From: Apoda limacodes
Lineage: Eukaryota; Arthropoda; Insecta; Lepidoptera; Limacodidae
DNA: 64,000 nucleotides
Direction of reading: 5' to 3'
Assembly: GCA_946406115.1 (NCBI GenBank)
Contig: OX291546.1
Coordinates: 8,425,019-8,489,018 of the forward strand
Shown: positions 34,696-48,800 of the stretch, piece by piece
Position numbering within the stretch: position 1 is the stretch's first letter
Layout of the letters: each line of letters starts with the position of its first letter
Program-made: the position numbers and the translations under genes
Notes under the pieces: generated by a model
What the model was told of the DNA's origin: nothing
What the model saw: the letters and a program-made list of their open reading frames with translations, nothing else
Database searches by the model: none

Positions 34696-35925
34696 CCTTA
34701 GATTCAAGTCTAGCTACAGTATAGGTCTGTAACCTCCTTCTGAGAATAATAACCGTAAAGATTTACATACATACATAGCACAGCCTAAACATTTATGTCA
34801 TTTATATAGTCGGCCATCGGAGGAGTCTAGATAGACAGAGCAATCGCCAGGTGCGCCGCAAGGCGAGCGTTCCTGACTATATAGTCTTTTTCTTCACATA
34901 TGGCTATTCCGGAGCAATCCTGCCAGCTACAAGTTTTGTCGCAATGCCATGACTGTCTAGACGTTGTCGCAATTTTCCTAAACATCAAAGACGATGACCG
35001 ACCGTATGGATGAAACTAGCTGCTCGGCTGACGTTGTTCTGCCCTTTCCGTTACTGGCATCCCCCGTCGCATCGCTCGCCCGCCCGCACCATTACATCGT
35101 TTTCGCATAAGTTTATTTCTGACTTTCTTTCTTTTTCCTCAACTCCTACAACTCGTAGCGTGATATTAAATAACTATAACCTCCCTCAAGAATTAGGCTA
35201 TTAATTACAAAACGAATTTTGTGAATTCGACTTGTATTTCCAGAGATTTGCGCGTCCAAAAAAAAAAACACTTATAATAAGTAGTATAGATGAAGTTTTA
35301 GGCTGTAGGACGTAGGCCACGCGAGCAGTCCGCGACCGTTGAGTTGTTTGTAATATTATATTTTTTTTTGTTTGTTCTTCTTGTCAATATGACCTACAAA
35401 AGGAAGGATAATTTTGAGTAACCTTTTTAATAAGAAATATTAAATAAAAGACCGTGATACACTTTGTTAAACAGACATTTAATACTCTAAGAAAATAACA
35501 CGATAAATAAATTATATTTTTCGTTATCTTTAAACAACATATTTGGTATATTTTCGATATTTATTCTTTTCTAGTTTAATAAAGATTTAATATTATTTAT
35601 ACAAAGTTACCTACTATCTAACAGTTCATCGTATATTAGGTACAGAAATAACAGTAAATTCCCTTATTTTTCGTGCAATTACCTTTAAAATAAACTATTG
35701 GTCACATTGATTAATAACTGCTTAAATGGCTCATAAGTAGATAAAGACTTATATACAAAGTACTGTTAGTAATCTCTTTTTTTTCTAACTTGTTATATTT
35801 TGTAAACAAACTCCTAACCTCAACATAACATAAAGATAACTATGATTTAGACTCAAATAAGAAAGCCAACTGCGTAAATTATAGTTTTTTTTTATAATAA
35901 ATATTTTTTAAACAGTACACACAAC
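34696..35925. other. Intergenic with one GC-richer patch
   Basis: Bases 34800-35120 are richer in GC than the surroundings and end in a CCTCCG/CTCGCCCGCCCGC tract, with a 64-codon frame that shows no family motif. The remainder is AT-rich. Confidence 0.35.
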
Positions 35926-36122
35926 GTCTTCCGGTCCAAAGCTGTGTTATGGATACAAGACAACGGATACAAATTGTATATTCTATTTTATTTGTAAATA
36001 CATACATATTATACGTAGAAAACAACCAGTCTCAAGACAAACACAAATAATAAATGTTTATTTTGTGCGGGAATCGAACCCGCGGGCCGGGTCATTACCC
36101 ACTGAGCCACGGAGATGACTAA
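35926..36122 (-). mobile_element. tRNA-derived SINE, copy 2
   Basis: On the minus strand the head reads GTGGCTCAGTGGGTAATGAC followed by GGGTTCGATTCCC (B box). The body has TTGTGTTTGTCTTGAGACTG and the TTGTATCCGTTGTCTTGTATCC block. The A box (GTGGCTCAGTGGG) is well kept. Confidence 0.82.
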
Positions 36123-36599
36123 CTTTTTATTGGATTGTGTATTTCAGCTACTTCATATTTTGAGCCTAAATAATGTTTTACCTACTGTTTTTGAGGTTCG
36201 AATTTTGTTTGTAAAATAAGAGAGGTAAGAAATAATAGAGTGTACTTATATTGGAAAATAGTTCAAGATATTCGTAGTAAGTATATGTAGTAATTAAATT
36301 ATCTTTTTAATACATATATAAATATAATCATTATCACAATAAAGAGTTCCATTTACTATAATGAAAGGCGTGACTAGATATTATTTTTGTTTACGATGAA
36401 TCCGAATTAGATTTTTCCCATACAACCTTCGGTGCACTAAATATCCATAACTATATACATTTCACTATTTATATTGCTATTTATCAATTTCGACCTTTTT
36501 AGTGCATCTTTTCGAAGCCGGTTGTCTTTTTTTGTTATAAAGTTTTTTTTTTGATTTCATAAATTTATAAATTTAAGTCAGTATAATTTTTTTTCATTA

Positions 36600-37014
36600 T
36601 TTCACTAGCATTGTTCGGAAAAGAATGAATCACGTACTCGTTTCGGACCGGTAACGAGTTAGTTATTAATTTTCACCGCGCGGACTCTGTGCTCGCGTTA
36701 GTCTCTCAGAACTGTTTGCGAAGCAAGGTTATCGCAGCTTGCTCGCACAAGTCTGTATACGTTGGTCAGTCCGTTACAGTTTGAATTCGGTAGCTTTGTT
36801 TGCGTCGGATAGTGAAACCCTTTAGAGGTGGTGCAGTGATATTGTGAGTTGATGGAATCTCATCATGACTGACTTCAGCTAAATCTCGACACCGGTAGAA
36901 GAGGCGCGGCCTCCCATCACCAACTAGTTCATACCCCACAAAAGACGGTACCAACACTACACACCACATTTACACATACAATACTCGTTAAAAACGGACC
37001 GGCATAGACCAACC
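36600..37014 (+). promoter_or_regulatory. Candidate promoter and non-coding first exon
   Basis: A distinctly GC-richer block rises out of AT-rich sequence. It contains TCAGT at 36766-36770, which matches the arthropod initiator, and ends at AACC/GTAAGTAC (37015), a strong splice donor. Two short upstream frames (starting at 36852 and 36864) close within seven codons, so the exon would be non-coding. No downstream exon could be identified. A 67-codon minus-strand frame at 36969-36766 is the alternative explanation. Confidence 0.3.
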
Positions 37015-38180
37015 GTAAGTACATAATTAGTTCGCGGCCCAATTTAGGGAACAAGCATTTTGCAGATGAATATTATATATATAACAACGTTTTGAGTAGC
37101 GAAATGTCCTTTAATAAATAGTTAAATCCTAATGCAGTTTGTATGAAAAAAAGATGTTCGGATACACTTTAAGCATATTTTTTTCAGATAACTAGTTAAC
37201 AATTTCGTTTGGAGGTATTTATTATTGTTTCTTGTACAATAATGCTTGTCGTATGCGCCAAATATTTACAGTAAACATATTAATTTATATATGACAATAT
37301 TCTTAGTACTTACTCTAAATAATAATTGAACGTCACTTTTCTAAAACATCAATACACAGTTATTTCCTAACTGTTCTACGAAACCTTTTGTTAAACCTCT
37401 TTTAAAATACTAATAACTTATTTAAAATAAATTATTTTTGACTAAATTTTTAATTTGGTTCCATTAAATGTCTTTGATGTTTTCCTCATATGACTACGCG
37501 ATATGAAAAAAATACTTTTATTAATTTTCCTTGTTTATAATTTAAATAACTAATGTTATATGTACATACGGGCATTTAAAATATAACACTTCTATTTAAT
37601 TATTAATAAATAATTATACTACACAACAAATTATTATAATGCATTTTGTAGATATTATTTTTAATTTAAAATTATAACCCATTTCGGTATACGCTAGGAT
37701 CTAAATATTTCAATTCTCTTGCATTGCATTAAATGTACTTATATATTTTTATGTTATTTATAATATTATGATTATAATGTTACTAAATTATAATTAGCAT
37801 AAAGGTTAATAATTTGATGGATGGCACTTTTTTGTGGCGTGGCTTTACTAACAGGGTGGTGACCACATCAAAACTACAGTCGCCATATTAAAATGCTGTA
37901 AACTTGTAACGCGACAGTAGCGACAGACACCGGGTCAGAATAGTTTGTTGCAGACTGTAGGATTGTACATGTCTATGCGGGGACTCTTGTTGGTTATAAA
38001 ATGCAAAAAAAAATTTCTCAGTTATTTCAAGTAGACTATTTCTAAAACATTTAATGTTGTAAAGTGAATTGTGACGACGTTTGGATTTTGTTGACTTAAT
38101 TACGCATAAAAGGCTAAACGGATTTGGATGAAGACCCTAGCTGTACCCTCGCCCTCGATAAAAAGCTATCATCATAATAA
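37015..38180. other. Intergenic, very AT-rich, nothing identified
   Basis: No open frame of note. Confidence 0.4.
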
Positions 38181-38350
38181 TATCATCCTACAGACGTCAA
38201 GACCTTTGTAACTAACTAACGGCTTCCTGCAACCTCCGCAAAGTCTTTTATCCATCTGGAGAGGGGCCGTCCCATGCTGCGCTATCCCCCCTATTGGACA
38301 TCGATTTTTCCATTTATTCTGCTGGTCCACTGCCACCTTAGCTTTATGAG
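38181..38350 (-). repeat. Possible LINE 3' fragment
   Basis: CTTCCTGCAACCTCCGCAAA and GGAGAGGGGCCGTCCCATGC resemble the strand-reversed region behind the RTE reverse transcriptase. Weak. Confidence 0.3.
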
Positions 38351-39396
38351 AATTTAGCTTATCCTTTATTAGATTTGCATTTTGCTTTAATTCTAAAGAT
38401 TTTCTCTTTTTTATTCAATCACGTAGGAAAACTCTTCCCTGTGCCATAAATTAGTACATTATCTACCTGCATGCTAAATTTTATCTAAATCCGTTCAGCT
38501 GAATCACAAATATATAATTCCAAACATTTATTATCGGCACAAAGTTTCACATTTATAAGTGGGATAAAAATACAGATGCAAAATAAATGATAATTGCGGC
38601 CATTATTTGTAAAATGTTACGTTTACGCTAATTTACGGACTCAAAATTAGAGATGAAATTAAAGATGCGTTCTGTTCACTGCTTTAATGCGTTTAACGTC
38701 ATAACACAGTCATGTTAAAAAGACATAAATTCTGTACGACGCACTGAACTTTTGTCTCATTTTCTTTGGTTGGATTATTGACATTAAGCGCATAATGTAC
38801 ATTATGTCGGTCAACAAAACGCCACTAAAATTACGAAAGTGAGTTTTGCAGATGCAAAGTTCATCCCCGCAATTTTCCGAAGCCTACAAATTACTACATC
38901 ACTTTTTGTCTTAGTTTTCCTTAACATCATCTGACTAGAGTTATAATAAGTTTAGAGATTCTAAGATATCATTTATAAGTACCTATCTAGTTTCCACTTA
39001 CACTAACTTAATTTTGGAATTAAGTATATACCTATGTTAAAATCGTAACATTCTTAACATGGTAATAATATTTAGGAATTGAGCTTAGACATTTATATTT
39101 TTGTGCACATACTAAACTAGATATATTTACCACAAATTTAATATCTTCGCTTAAGTTATCTGAGTTATTACATTTTTATAAATTTTAAGTTCACCTTTAG
39201 GTATTGATTTTTTTTGTTATATTTAAATAATAACTTTTGTAGAATACTATATTATGTACAACACAACAATACATACTGATATTTACACAATAATAGGGCA
39301 TAATTTTCTTCTTTTTTCCACTATGAACCATAGACAGACTTTTTATTAGCATTTTTTTTCGAATATAATCTGAGAATTTATTTTAATATCAAGGTT

Positions 39397-39513
39397 GTCT
39401 ATAAGGTCTACAGTATGGGGTTCTTCAAGAAAGTAGTGATTAGATATAAGGGTTCAGCAACGCGCGAGTCGCCTCTAGTGCTGCAAGTATCCATAGGCTA
39501 TGGTGACCGTCGG
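39397..39513 (+). mobile_element. CR1/Jockey-type LINE 3' fragment
   Basis: GGTCTACAGTATGGGGTTCT, TCAAGAAAGTAGTGATTAGA and CCATAGGCTATGGTGACCG match the tail of the LINE copies at 30330-30450 and 61300-61410. It lies 96 bases beyond the GARNL3 stop codon, in its likely 3' UTR and on the opposite strand. Confidence 0.75.
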
Positions 39514-39608
39514 TAATTTATAAAAATGTATGTAGTCCGTATTTTTTTATATATATTTATCCTACGTCTTAAATATAATTTTTTTTAATAAGTTTTAAGT
39601 AGCTGCAT

Positions 39609-39690
39609 TTATAAAGTTTCGTCGTCTCCTCCACCTCTCGATTTGCTGTCCAGACGAAGTTCTGCTAATCTTTGACCAATGCTGTTTGGT
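39609..39690 (-). CDS. GARNL3: GARNL3 exon 22, last coding exon
   Basis: Acceptor TTACTTACAG. Encodes [20 protein letters not shown] then ends DDETL and TAA (39611-39609). No clear AATAAA follows closely. Confidence 0.85.
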
Positions 39691-42600
39691 CTGTAAGTAA
39701 ATAAAAATTACATATTGGTTTAAATTTTAACTATAACAATAAATGCCTGTTTCATACCTAGTCTAGATGAGATATGTGTCAATAGACCAATAATCGTATA
39801 CAAGCACAATATATAGGCTCAATAAGCCGCATATGATTAAAAAAGTGAAACGAGGAAGTAGGTATAATTAATTCATGGTAACTTAAAATAAGCATAAAAG
39901 TAAAAAAAAACTGGAAGAAAGAAGTAAAGAAGAAAATTAAAAAAGACAAAACTAACCTAAGCGGTTTTGGAACCTGATTTGCTATTCCAATACGCCTAAA
40001 TAAATTTTATTTAATTTAATTATTAACTAATATTTGTAAATTGACTTTGTACATTTTTTTCAAACCCAGAAAATATTGCTTACATCTTGTCCAGAAAGAG
40101 TGACTTGCGTGATTCTACTCGCACGACGTCATACGCGGTAAGGTATAAGGCGACGATATATAGGGGGGAGTGGTATAAAACGATCACTTAAGGTAAAATT
40201 ATTCCCCTCTGTACTCTAACTTTAGCAGTGCACTTAATAATTTAAGTGATAAATGTGTTTTTGCATTTTATTTTAACTGTGTCCCACATTCAGAATAGGG
40301 TAAAACGATTCCAGTAATCATACAACCCTCACTCCAGAAATCAGTCTATACACTCGGGGTTCTAAAATTATCCTTTAATAGACCTTGATCGAAGTGTAAT
40401 ATAGCAAGAGCTTTTATCAAAAAAGGATATTAACTTATAGACCGATATACTAGACTACCAGAAAAAAACCCAATTTTACTATAGCGCGAGCTAAAAAATT
40501 CTCAGATTGAACGGCCAAATTCGCGTCCAGTATACAGCGAATTCACTCTTTATGAACAAGTTCTTAACTGTAGGGATATGAGTTAAAACAATACCGATCG
40601 GAGAAGAAGGAAGTCACAACTTGGTCGGCTGAGACGGACTGTCGCTGGTAGGCTCCCGCGCTTAGGTTGCTCTGAGGGATCTTGTAGATACGCACGCACC
40701 GACCGCTGCTCTCTGGCAGCACTGAAATACCACTCAGTTATTAAGTACCACCTACTTACTACGTACGTACTACATTTGCATGAGCACATCTGGATTGCAA
40801 GTTAGGAGAAAAGGGGTGGCATGTTTTAGTCAATCACTTTGAAAATATAAGTCCTAGATAGCGATTGGAATGACTTAAAGCAAATTACCGACAATATAGA
40901 TTTTTACTTTATTTTCTCATATACAAAGAAAGTGCGTTTTTCTTTAAATTGTAGGTATGTGTAGTCAGACAATAATTTACTTTTTTGCATCTTTTTTTAG
41001 TATAATATATATGAAAAACCATATTTGTTTTGTTTATTACTTTATTGTTTTTATAAGTGCAGTAAAACCATGTTCTCAAGTGACAGAAATGACTCAACAA
41101 ATAAAACTTTTATTTCTTTAATGTTAATTATCTTAATCATAATTTATCAGTGATAACCAGTATAAGTATGCAACATTATTGTATACTTAACTTTTTTTTT
41201 AAGATCAGCTTATAAAGTCGCTGAATTTCTAAGTGCAGTAAGATGTCCTTAAATTCCTATTCAATAATTTCTGTACGAAATATGTTACCTTGTGGTGAAC
41301 TTGGAGGCGAGATAGGCGCCATGCGTTGCAGTGGCGGTCGGATGTTTTCCTGATCCGAAGACAAGGAACTGCTTCTGCTTGACGCAGACGTATTCTCAGA
41401 TGTGCGGTTGTTGGGGTTACTAGATTCTTTTCTATAGGTAGAGAAAATAAATTTCTGTTATTACATTTTATTTTTTCATAGAACGGTACTACAGTCTGGC
41501 CACTTTATACAAATATAACACTATAAAAACTTACTCAAGCGGTCACAGAATCGTCACAAAGCGGGGCAGTGGTTTTAACTTTAAAAAGAGGCCGAGAGTG
41601 GACATATTGTACAGTGGAAATAAGTCCTACTACTTACATACATGTATATACTGTGATGGTACTCAAAAATCAAAATTTCTGGCCTAAATGTAAAGTACAA
41701 TTTGACCACTCTATAGCTATGTTTAATTCAATATTGGATGGTGTGACGGTACAATATTTTTTTTGTAATTCAATGTTTTTATTCAAGCTTAAGCGTGAAG
41801 ATTTGCATTAGTAAACCATTCTCAATAATACTACCTATAGCAAAATGCATTATTAAATTAAAAATGGTGCGTTTCAATGATGATTAGATTCATACAGATA
41901 AGTGGGGTAACCCTCTTCGCTCAGTTTTAATTTCGCTGCAATTTTTACGTCAGAAAAACCAACTATAACATTTTTCACCATTTTACATCGAGCGGGCTTG
42001 ATTCCCACCTTGGTGGTATAAAAAAATATATAGTGAACTTCACAAGCTATTTGTTTTTTCAGCACGTCGATTTAATTATAGTTATTTTCTTAAGTCAATA
42101 ACAATAGCTTAAGGTTCTTCAGGGGCTAAGATATGCTAACTAAACAAGTGCTACTATTATGTTTTTGACTTCTACCTATACACAAAAAATTTAAAAAAAA
42201 TACTCAATTACGAAATATAGAGGTGCCGAACAGTTATATATCAACCCATCTGTACGTAAAAAATGTTCACTAGTTAGGTCAAATCACTTTTTAGGTATGC
42301 TAAAAGTGGTATTCTCTGGCAAAAATTTACATTTTTAGTTTAGCCAAACTAGTAAATATATCTTAACACAGAAATTGTTCTAATATGGCTTGTCTGTACT
42401 TCTTAACTTTTAATTGAGCACATTTTCAAATTTATTTTGCACTAACTAGACATTATAAGACGTAATAATGGCGCTAGTTAGCATATCGTAGGGTCTTAAG
42501 AAAATATCACGAGGTACAAACTCTGGCCACAGAAACCTCTGACTCCCAAATTAAATGTTTTTGAACCACGAAAAGCCATTGAATTAATAGTGGAAATGTA

Positions 42601-42792
42601 TAGGGATGACGTTTGTGATCGCTGAGTTAAGCCTGTCGATTCTATTGGCGATTCAACTTGACTGAGGCATCTGGCACGGTTTGCATCGAATATATTATGT
42701 ATAACAATAATAATAAATATATAAATATTTTTGGCCATTACTGTCCATAATTAAGCACCGCTTGTACTATGGATACCAGCCAACTAATACAA

Positions 42793-42869
<77 letters not shown>

Positions 42870-45800
42870 TGTATATATACTTTTTTTTTGTGAAAAATAC
42901 ATATAATACATAAAACACACACAGTATCAAGACAAACGCAAATATTCATTCATCACATAAATATCTTGTGAGGAATCGAGCCCACGCTCCTTGATTCAGC
43001 AGTCGGGTAATTACCTACTCAACCACAATTATACTGTTGTCTTTGTTAAGCAACCTGAAAACATACAGATGAAACTCCCTTGAAAAAAATGATGGTATTA
43101 CTTTTCGCTACTATCATCTTCTTCCACAGAATACGGCCCGGGCTGCTTAGCACTATGTCTTGATTCATAGCTCTCATGCTGCAACGCCAGGAATGGGTCC
43201 ACCTCACGAGTCAGTGGAACATACTCAGGCGCACAGGCCACGTAAAATATATCCTGTTAAATAATGCATAATTAAGAGAAGTTAAACCCAAAGACGGCTA
43301 AAAGGAGGAGAAACCCTAAAATGCTTACATTTCTTCCACAAAGTAATTTAAGACCTGGTATGCAAGCTGCATGAACAAGTGATCCGTTGGCAACTAGTCT
43401 TATTTCTAGCAGATCTTCTGCAAATGCCATTATGTAAGGAAACGCGCAAACTGAAATGAAAAAAAAAAACAAATATAAGAAAGAAAACATGCAATATAGG
43501 TACGTAAATATTTTTTACCAAAAAACTTTTATTATAAAGAAATAATAAGAAAGTTTGATCGATATTATATTATATTAAGTAGTAATAGAAGAACAGAGTC
43601 ACGTCCAAGTCACGAAAAATTAAATAAGCACGAATTCGATGGTGTTACCTTTCGGCTTAATCATCAGACCCTGGATGTCGTTTAAGACCAGAGTAATTGT
43701 CAAGACAAATCAAACAAGCCCAAACTCGATGGGGTACCATCGTTTCGTTACAGAGGACCTATTTTCCCACCCCCTATATGTCCCACCTTTCGGTTTCAAA
43801 ATCAAACCAGCTCTATGACATCATTTTACTGCATTGTCATCCGCTTTATGCGTGTATGCAAAATTTCAGCTAAATCGAACACCGGGAAGTGGATCGAATT
43901 TAACTTGCAAGATTTGATTACGATCACGGGACTGGTAAAATTAAATAAAAGATATAATATTGGACTTTATACCACCCAGAAAAACATCAACAGACAGTAA
44001 AGTAGTGCATCATCTATAACAATCTCACCAACTGCTGTCGGAACAGTAGTCCAATGAAAATCGTATTCGCTATCACTTTCTAATCCTTTACTAGTAAGTC
44101 TTTCAAAGTGGCACGTATCTGAAATATTGATGAGTTTACATTAGTTCTTGACACAATGTCCTTTAATTATTACCATTAAAGAATATGACACTACAACAAG
44201 CAACACTTACGGTTGTAACATAAAATGATTTGACCGTCCCTTTCATCACCGATTCGTAGAGCATTAACTAATGTGCCACGGCGGAATCCACAGTCTTCAG
44301 AATTTTCTGCTCTTTTCACAGTCTAAAAATGAAGGCTTTTACTTAATAGATAACGCGATTTTTGTACATTTAGTTAGATCATTCTTTAAGGTTTACTTAC
44401 CTGACCCGTAGTCGATTCTAAAACATCCCAATGATTTTTGTATCCTACCACTATAGTTCCTATTTCGCTGTCCATAATTTTTAGTAGTAATGGAGATTCA
44501 CTTAATTGAATATCCTGAAAAAGAAGAATTGATATCATATGGTTATTAATAAGTTTTATTAATTGATCGGTTTGATTACTTAGCGCGATAAAATCCGTAA
44601 TGAAGAATTCACCAAAGACGTTCTTTGGTCAAGTTTTGACGTTGGTCGAATAGTTAGCAAGTTAAAGTGGCAATTATGCTAAGTGGCGACCATGGAACAG
44701 CCTCCTACTATTTACCAAATAGAGTACAGTGCTGTTTCAGAGGAACTTCCTCTCGTGAAGGAGGAATGCTTGGCTTGTGGAATGAGCTCAGTGCCAAGGT
44801 TTGTTCAAAGGACTACAATATCGGGTTCTTCAAAATAGAAGTTATTAGATTTTTAAAGACTCGACAACGCACGAGTTACGCCTCTGTTGTTGCAAGCTTT
44901 CTTTTTGGAACAATTTACTCTGTGTTGCAAGCGTCTATATGCTGCGGTGACCGCTTACTATCAGGCGGACCGTTGTTAGCTTGTTTGGAACCTTAGTGGT
45001 CTAAGAAAAAGACAACCTGACTGGTTAGAACCGTAGGAAGACATTGGATGCAGCCGGATCAAGATCGACCATACTTAAACCTACTATGTTCAACAGTGAT
45101 AATGATCATGTTTCAATTTAGTTTAATCTCTTATTACCTTGATATGTGTATACTCGAACCCCGTTTCGTTATCAGTCTTTGGTTCTTCATTCAAAATCAT
45201 AATTCTTCTACCAACGGCTATAGCTACCATAGTTTTACCATTTTCACCTATTCAGACAAATATTTTGAAAGTTAAAAATGCAATTGTAGAAAAAACTAAC
45301 TTTTTTTTATTTTATTTACGGTACCGTACCTACCTGAATCAATGACGTCAAAGTAATGTGCAGACTTTGTACGCGGAAGCCTTGCATTTTTGCAGTCCTG
45401 TAATGGCCGCATGGCCCAGGCGCCTGCGCACAGTTCCTGTATGGGTAAGGCGTAGAGCCCTGCTCCTCCAGCACCTCCAGTTGTGGAGCCTCCACCTGCA
45501 ATCACCCTAGGGCCCACGCGAAACAAACCAGCCCGTTCGGTGATTCGAGCTGCTCGAACGCAGCCTTCCCACCGTAGGATGACTTTAGTCGTGCCAGTTT
45601 CTATTGACGCACATAAAAATATGCATCAGCTTATTCAGACAATCATGTAAAGTCAATAAAGCAAAAGCTAATGTATGTTAATAATTTATTTTTGCAAACT
45701 GTATAAAGCTTTTATATTGGTCTCTTCTCCGAAATATTCATATGGTACAGATGATCAAGTGTACACAAATTATAGTTGAGATTGTGACCAAATCATTAAA

Positions 45801-48800
45801 CCTGCAAAGACATTACCTTCTAGTATGTATGTATTAGAGGTGGTGGAAAGTAAAAGTCTGCCTTCAGCAAGTTGCTCTGCGCAGACGGGCGTCGCTGGCA
45901 AAGGAGCGGCGCGCCACATGCGACCCTCCCAAGGCGCTTTCCTAGTGCCTCCAGAACCTGTTTAGAATATTACATTTATCAAAGCATATTTGACAGGTGA
46001 TAAGATTTTGGCAAAGATGTTTGAAGAGTATAAAATAATAAAAACACAAATTCCATGAGTTATCGACCCAAAAAAAATTTAATTTAATTTACACAACAAC
46101 AGATACTAATAGTCAATATTGATTTTTTTTAAACTTTTATCATAAATTACACATTGAGTACAAGAAACACTTTTGATTTTTTAGGATTTTTAAAGGATGT
46201 ATATAACTTAATTATTTTACTATACATATTGTATTATATAACTAAATTCTATAGTACCTACTGAATTAGTCTCTCTCTCTCTCGCGAAAAGAAACGTGGT
46301 TAATTTTTGACTCGAAAAGTTTGGTTTCAATAGGTACCAGTAGAGATGAGACTGGTAGGTGCGTCTCCTCGGAGGACGGCGTCTAGCTTCAGGGCCTGGC
46401 CGACGTGCAGAAACCTTTCAGTGCGAGCTGCTCCAGCACCGGCCGCGCCCGCACCGCCTGACCATACGTCTGACAGTGCCCGCCGGGACAGCATTGGCTA
46501 ACAAAGTAAAATTTTCTGTTATCGAAGTTCTTACAAAATTATCCGTAATATAAGAATTCCGAAAACGAAAAAAATATATATAGATAGATAAATACAAGAC
46601 AAATTTAGTCAGACTCGCGAGATAGATTTACATATGAAATAAATAGATAAAGACCCTGAATAAACATACTATAATAAATAAATAATAAGGTATTATCGAC
46701 ACACCCTTGAATTGAATAAATTTTAATATTCATAACAATTTTACTAAGTATTGGAATCAAAAATATTAAGTAAATTCGGAAGATTAAGTGCAAAATATTA
46801 AGTACCTAAGTGGCGGCCGGTTTAAAAGTTAGAGGGTTAAACTTTCTCAGCTTTGGAAAACAAAAGATCGCAAAATATATCATTTTAAAAAGTTTTTTAA
46901 GAATCTTAAATGCATTTTTAAAGCCCTATGCAATGATACCCCTTATGTTGGGGTGCCAAAAACAAAATTTTACATCCCTCGGTTCAAGGAGAGCTAACCT
47001 TAAAAAATATTTTCTCAATTTCCATAACATTTCTATATGGCGGTTCGCAAAGGACACATATCTATAAATTTTCATCAAAACATACCCAAAGTGAAAGAAA
47101 CGGAATTAAGTAAGTAAGACTGTGATATACGGACGGGCAGACATTTATATGGGTATCGTTTTTCGCGATTTGGCTACGGAACCCTTAAAATAGTTATCAC
47201 GGGCATCATTAGTTGTTCGATTACTATTCTGCGTTTGTCATTGTCTGAACCGAACGGTACCTACGTGGGTGTGGCGCATAGACGTGTACATGTATGTGTG
47301 TTTACACATATTTGCATAGATTTTGTGTATTTGGTTGACCTGGTTCCGGCGTGATTGATGGTAACAGGTGTATACCCGGGAAGTTTCTTGTCACTTCTTC
47401 TTCCCTTAGGCTTGTTTCCGAAGTGACAGTACGTTAAATGGTGTGCATTTGTTACCGGACTGTCGTGTGGAAGCTGGGCTACTTCATGATATACAACGTC
47501 TGTGAGTATGTGTATGCATATGGGTATATGTGCACGTTTGTGTGATGCGCCCTCTCGCATTTGGAACCTCTCTGACGCTGGGCGGCCGATGGTGGATTGC
47601 AGCGGGTTATTAATACTATATTTATTATATTATACTTGTACCTATGTAAGTTTATACATATATGTATATTATTTCTAGTAGTATCAATTTTTGATATACT
47701 GTGTTTTAATATAAATCAGTTTTAAGTTCAGAGTACGTGTGTTCGCCCTGTAATGTTAAATGTTAACTTGTGTGTGTAAATCTCAATATTGGATTTATAT
47801 TTTGTTACTTTACTACACACATTGTAACTAATACAATCGAAGTTTTATTGGAGTTGCTTGAGTGTGTCATGCTCTCTTAAAGTCTCTGCTGAGGTGGCAT
47901 GTGCGTCGGGTCGTTACGTTCTCTAAAACATGGTTGAGCGAAGCGATGGCTGATTCATGTGTCATACTTGTAAACGGGTGCCGCTGTGAAGGCTGGTCTT
48001 GCAAACTTCTTTGTATTCTTAGTATTAGTATTCGGTCATCGATGTAGGATTTCAACGGCAACTCCTCAATTACTTGACATTTTCAAGTAGCTTATGTCCT
48101 TTTCCGGGACTCAAAACTATCTGCATGCCAAATTTCATCTTGATCGGTACAGCGGTTTCACCGTGAAAAGGTAACAGACAGATTTACTTTTGCATATTAT
48201 ATTCATGGATAGTATGGATAATTTTAAGTATATGTAAGTATATGTATGTACATATGATTGTGCAAAAATATAATTATGATGGCGATAATGCCAATAGTAA
48301 CTATTAAATATCGGAATTCTCTTAAATATCTAAATTCCTTCACTCGATTAACGATATTTGACGCTTTACATGGCGCACCACCCTATGCTACATAAAAACA
48401 AGAAAAAATAAATTTGACATGATTGACTTTGTTTTTAGCAGCTTACTAACTTATTTTTTATTACCTAATAAGTGTTTCGGTACATATTGTATATTCGAGC
48501 TAATTATCAATTATTATATTTGTATTGTATTACTACTTTAAATGGAACTTCTTGCCAGCTCTTTTTGGCAGAAATAAACATTGTTTACATTGTATTGACG
48601 ATTCAAAAGTGTTCTAAGAAACCTACTTGAATAAAGTTTGATTTGAGTTTGATTTTGAGTTTGAGTACAGAATATGCCAAGTTGAACTAATTGAAGCCAA
48701 TATATGTTTAGTAATTAACTATGCATTTCTGTCATACAACATATACCTATTACGTATTGTACGCCGTAGCAAAGGTCGATTGGAAGCCATACTTGTAAAT

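Noticed and set aside
36061..36122. Possible tRNA gene from the GGGTTCGATTCCC box
   Set aside because: The box belongs to a SINE head; the cloverleaf is not complete and SINE body sequence follows.
42738..42949. Two 60-codon frames with long Tyr-Ile runs
   Set aside because: They are translations of the (TA)n microsatellite inside a SINE.
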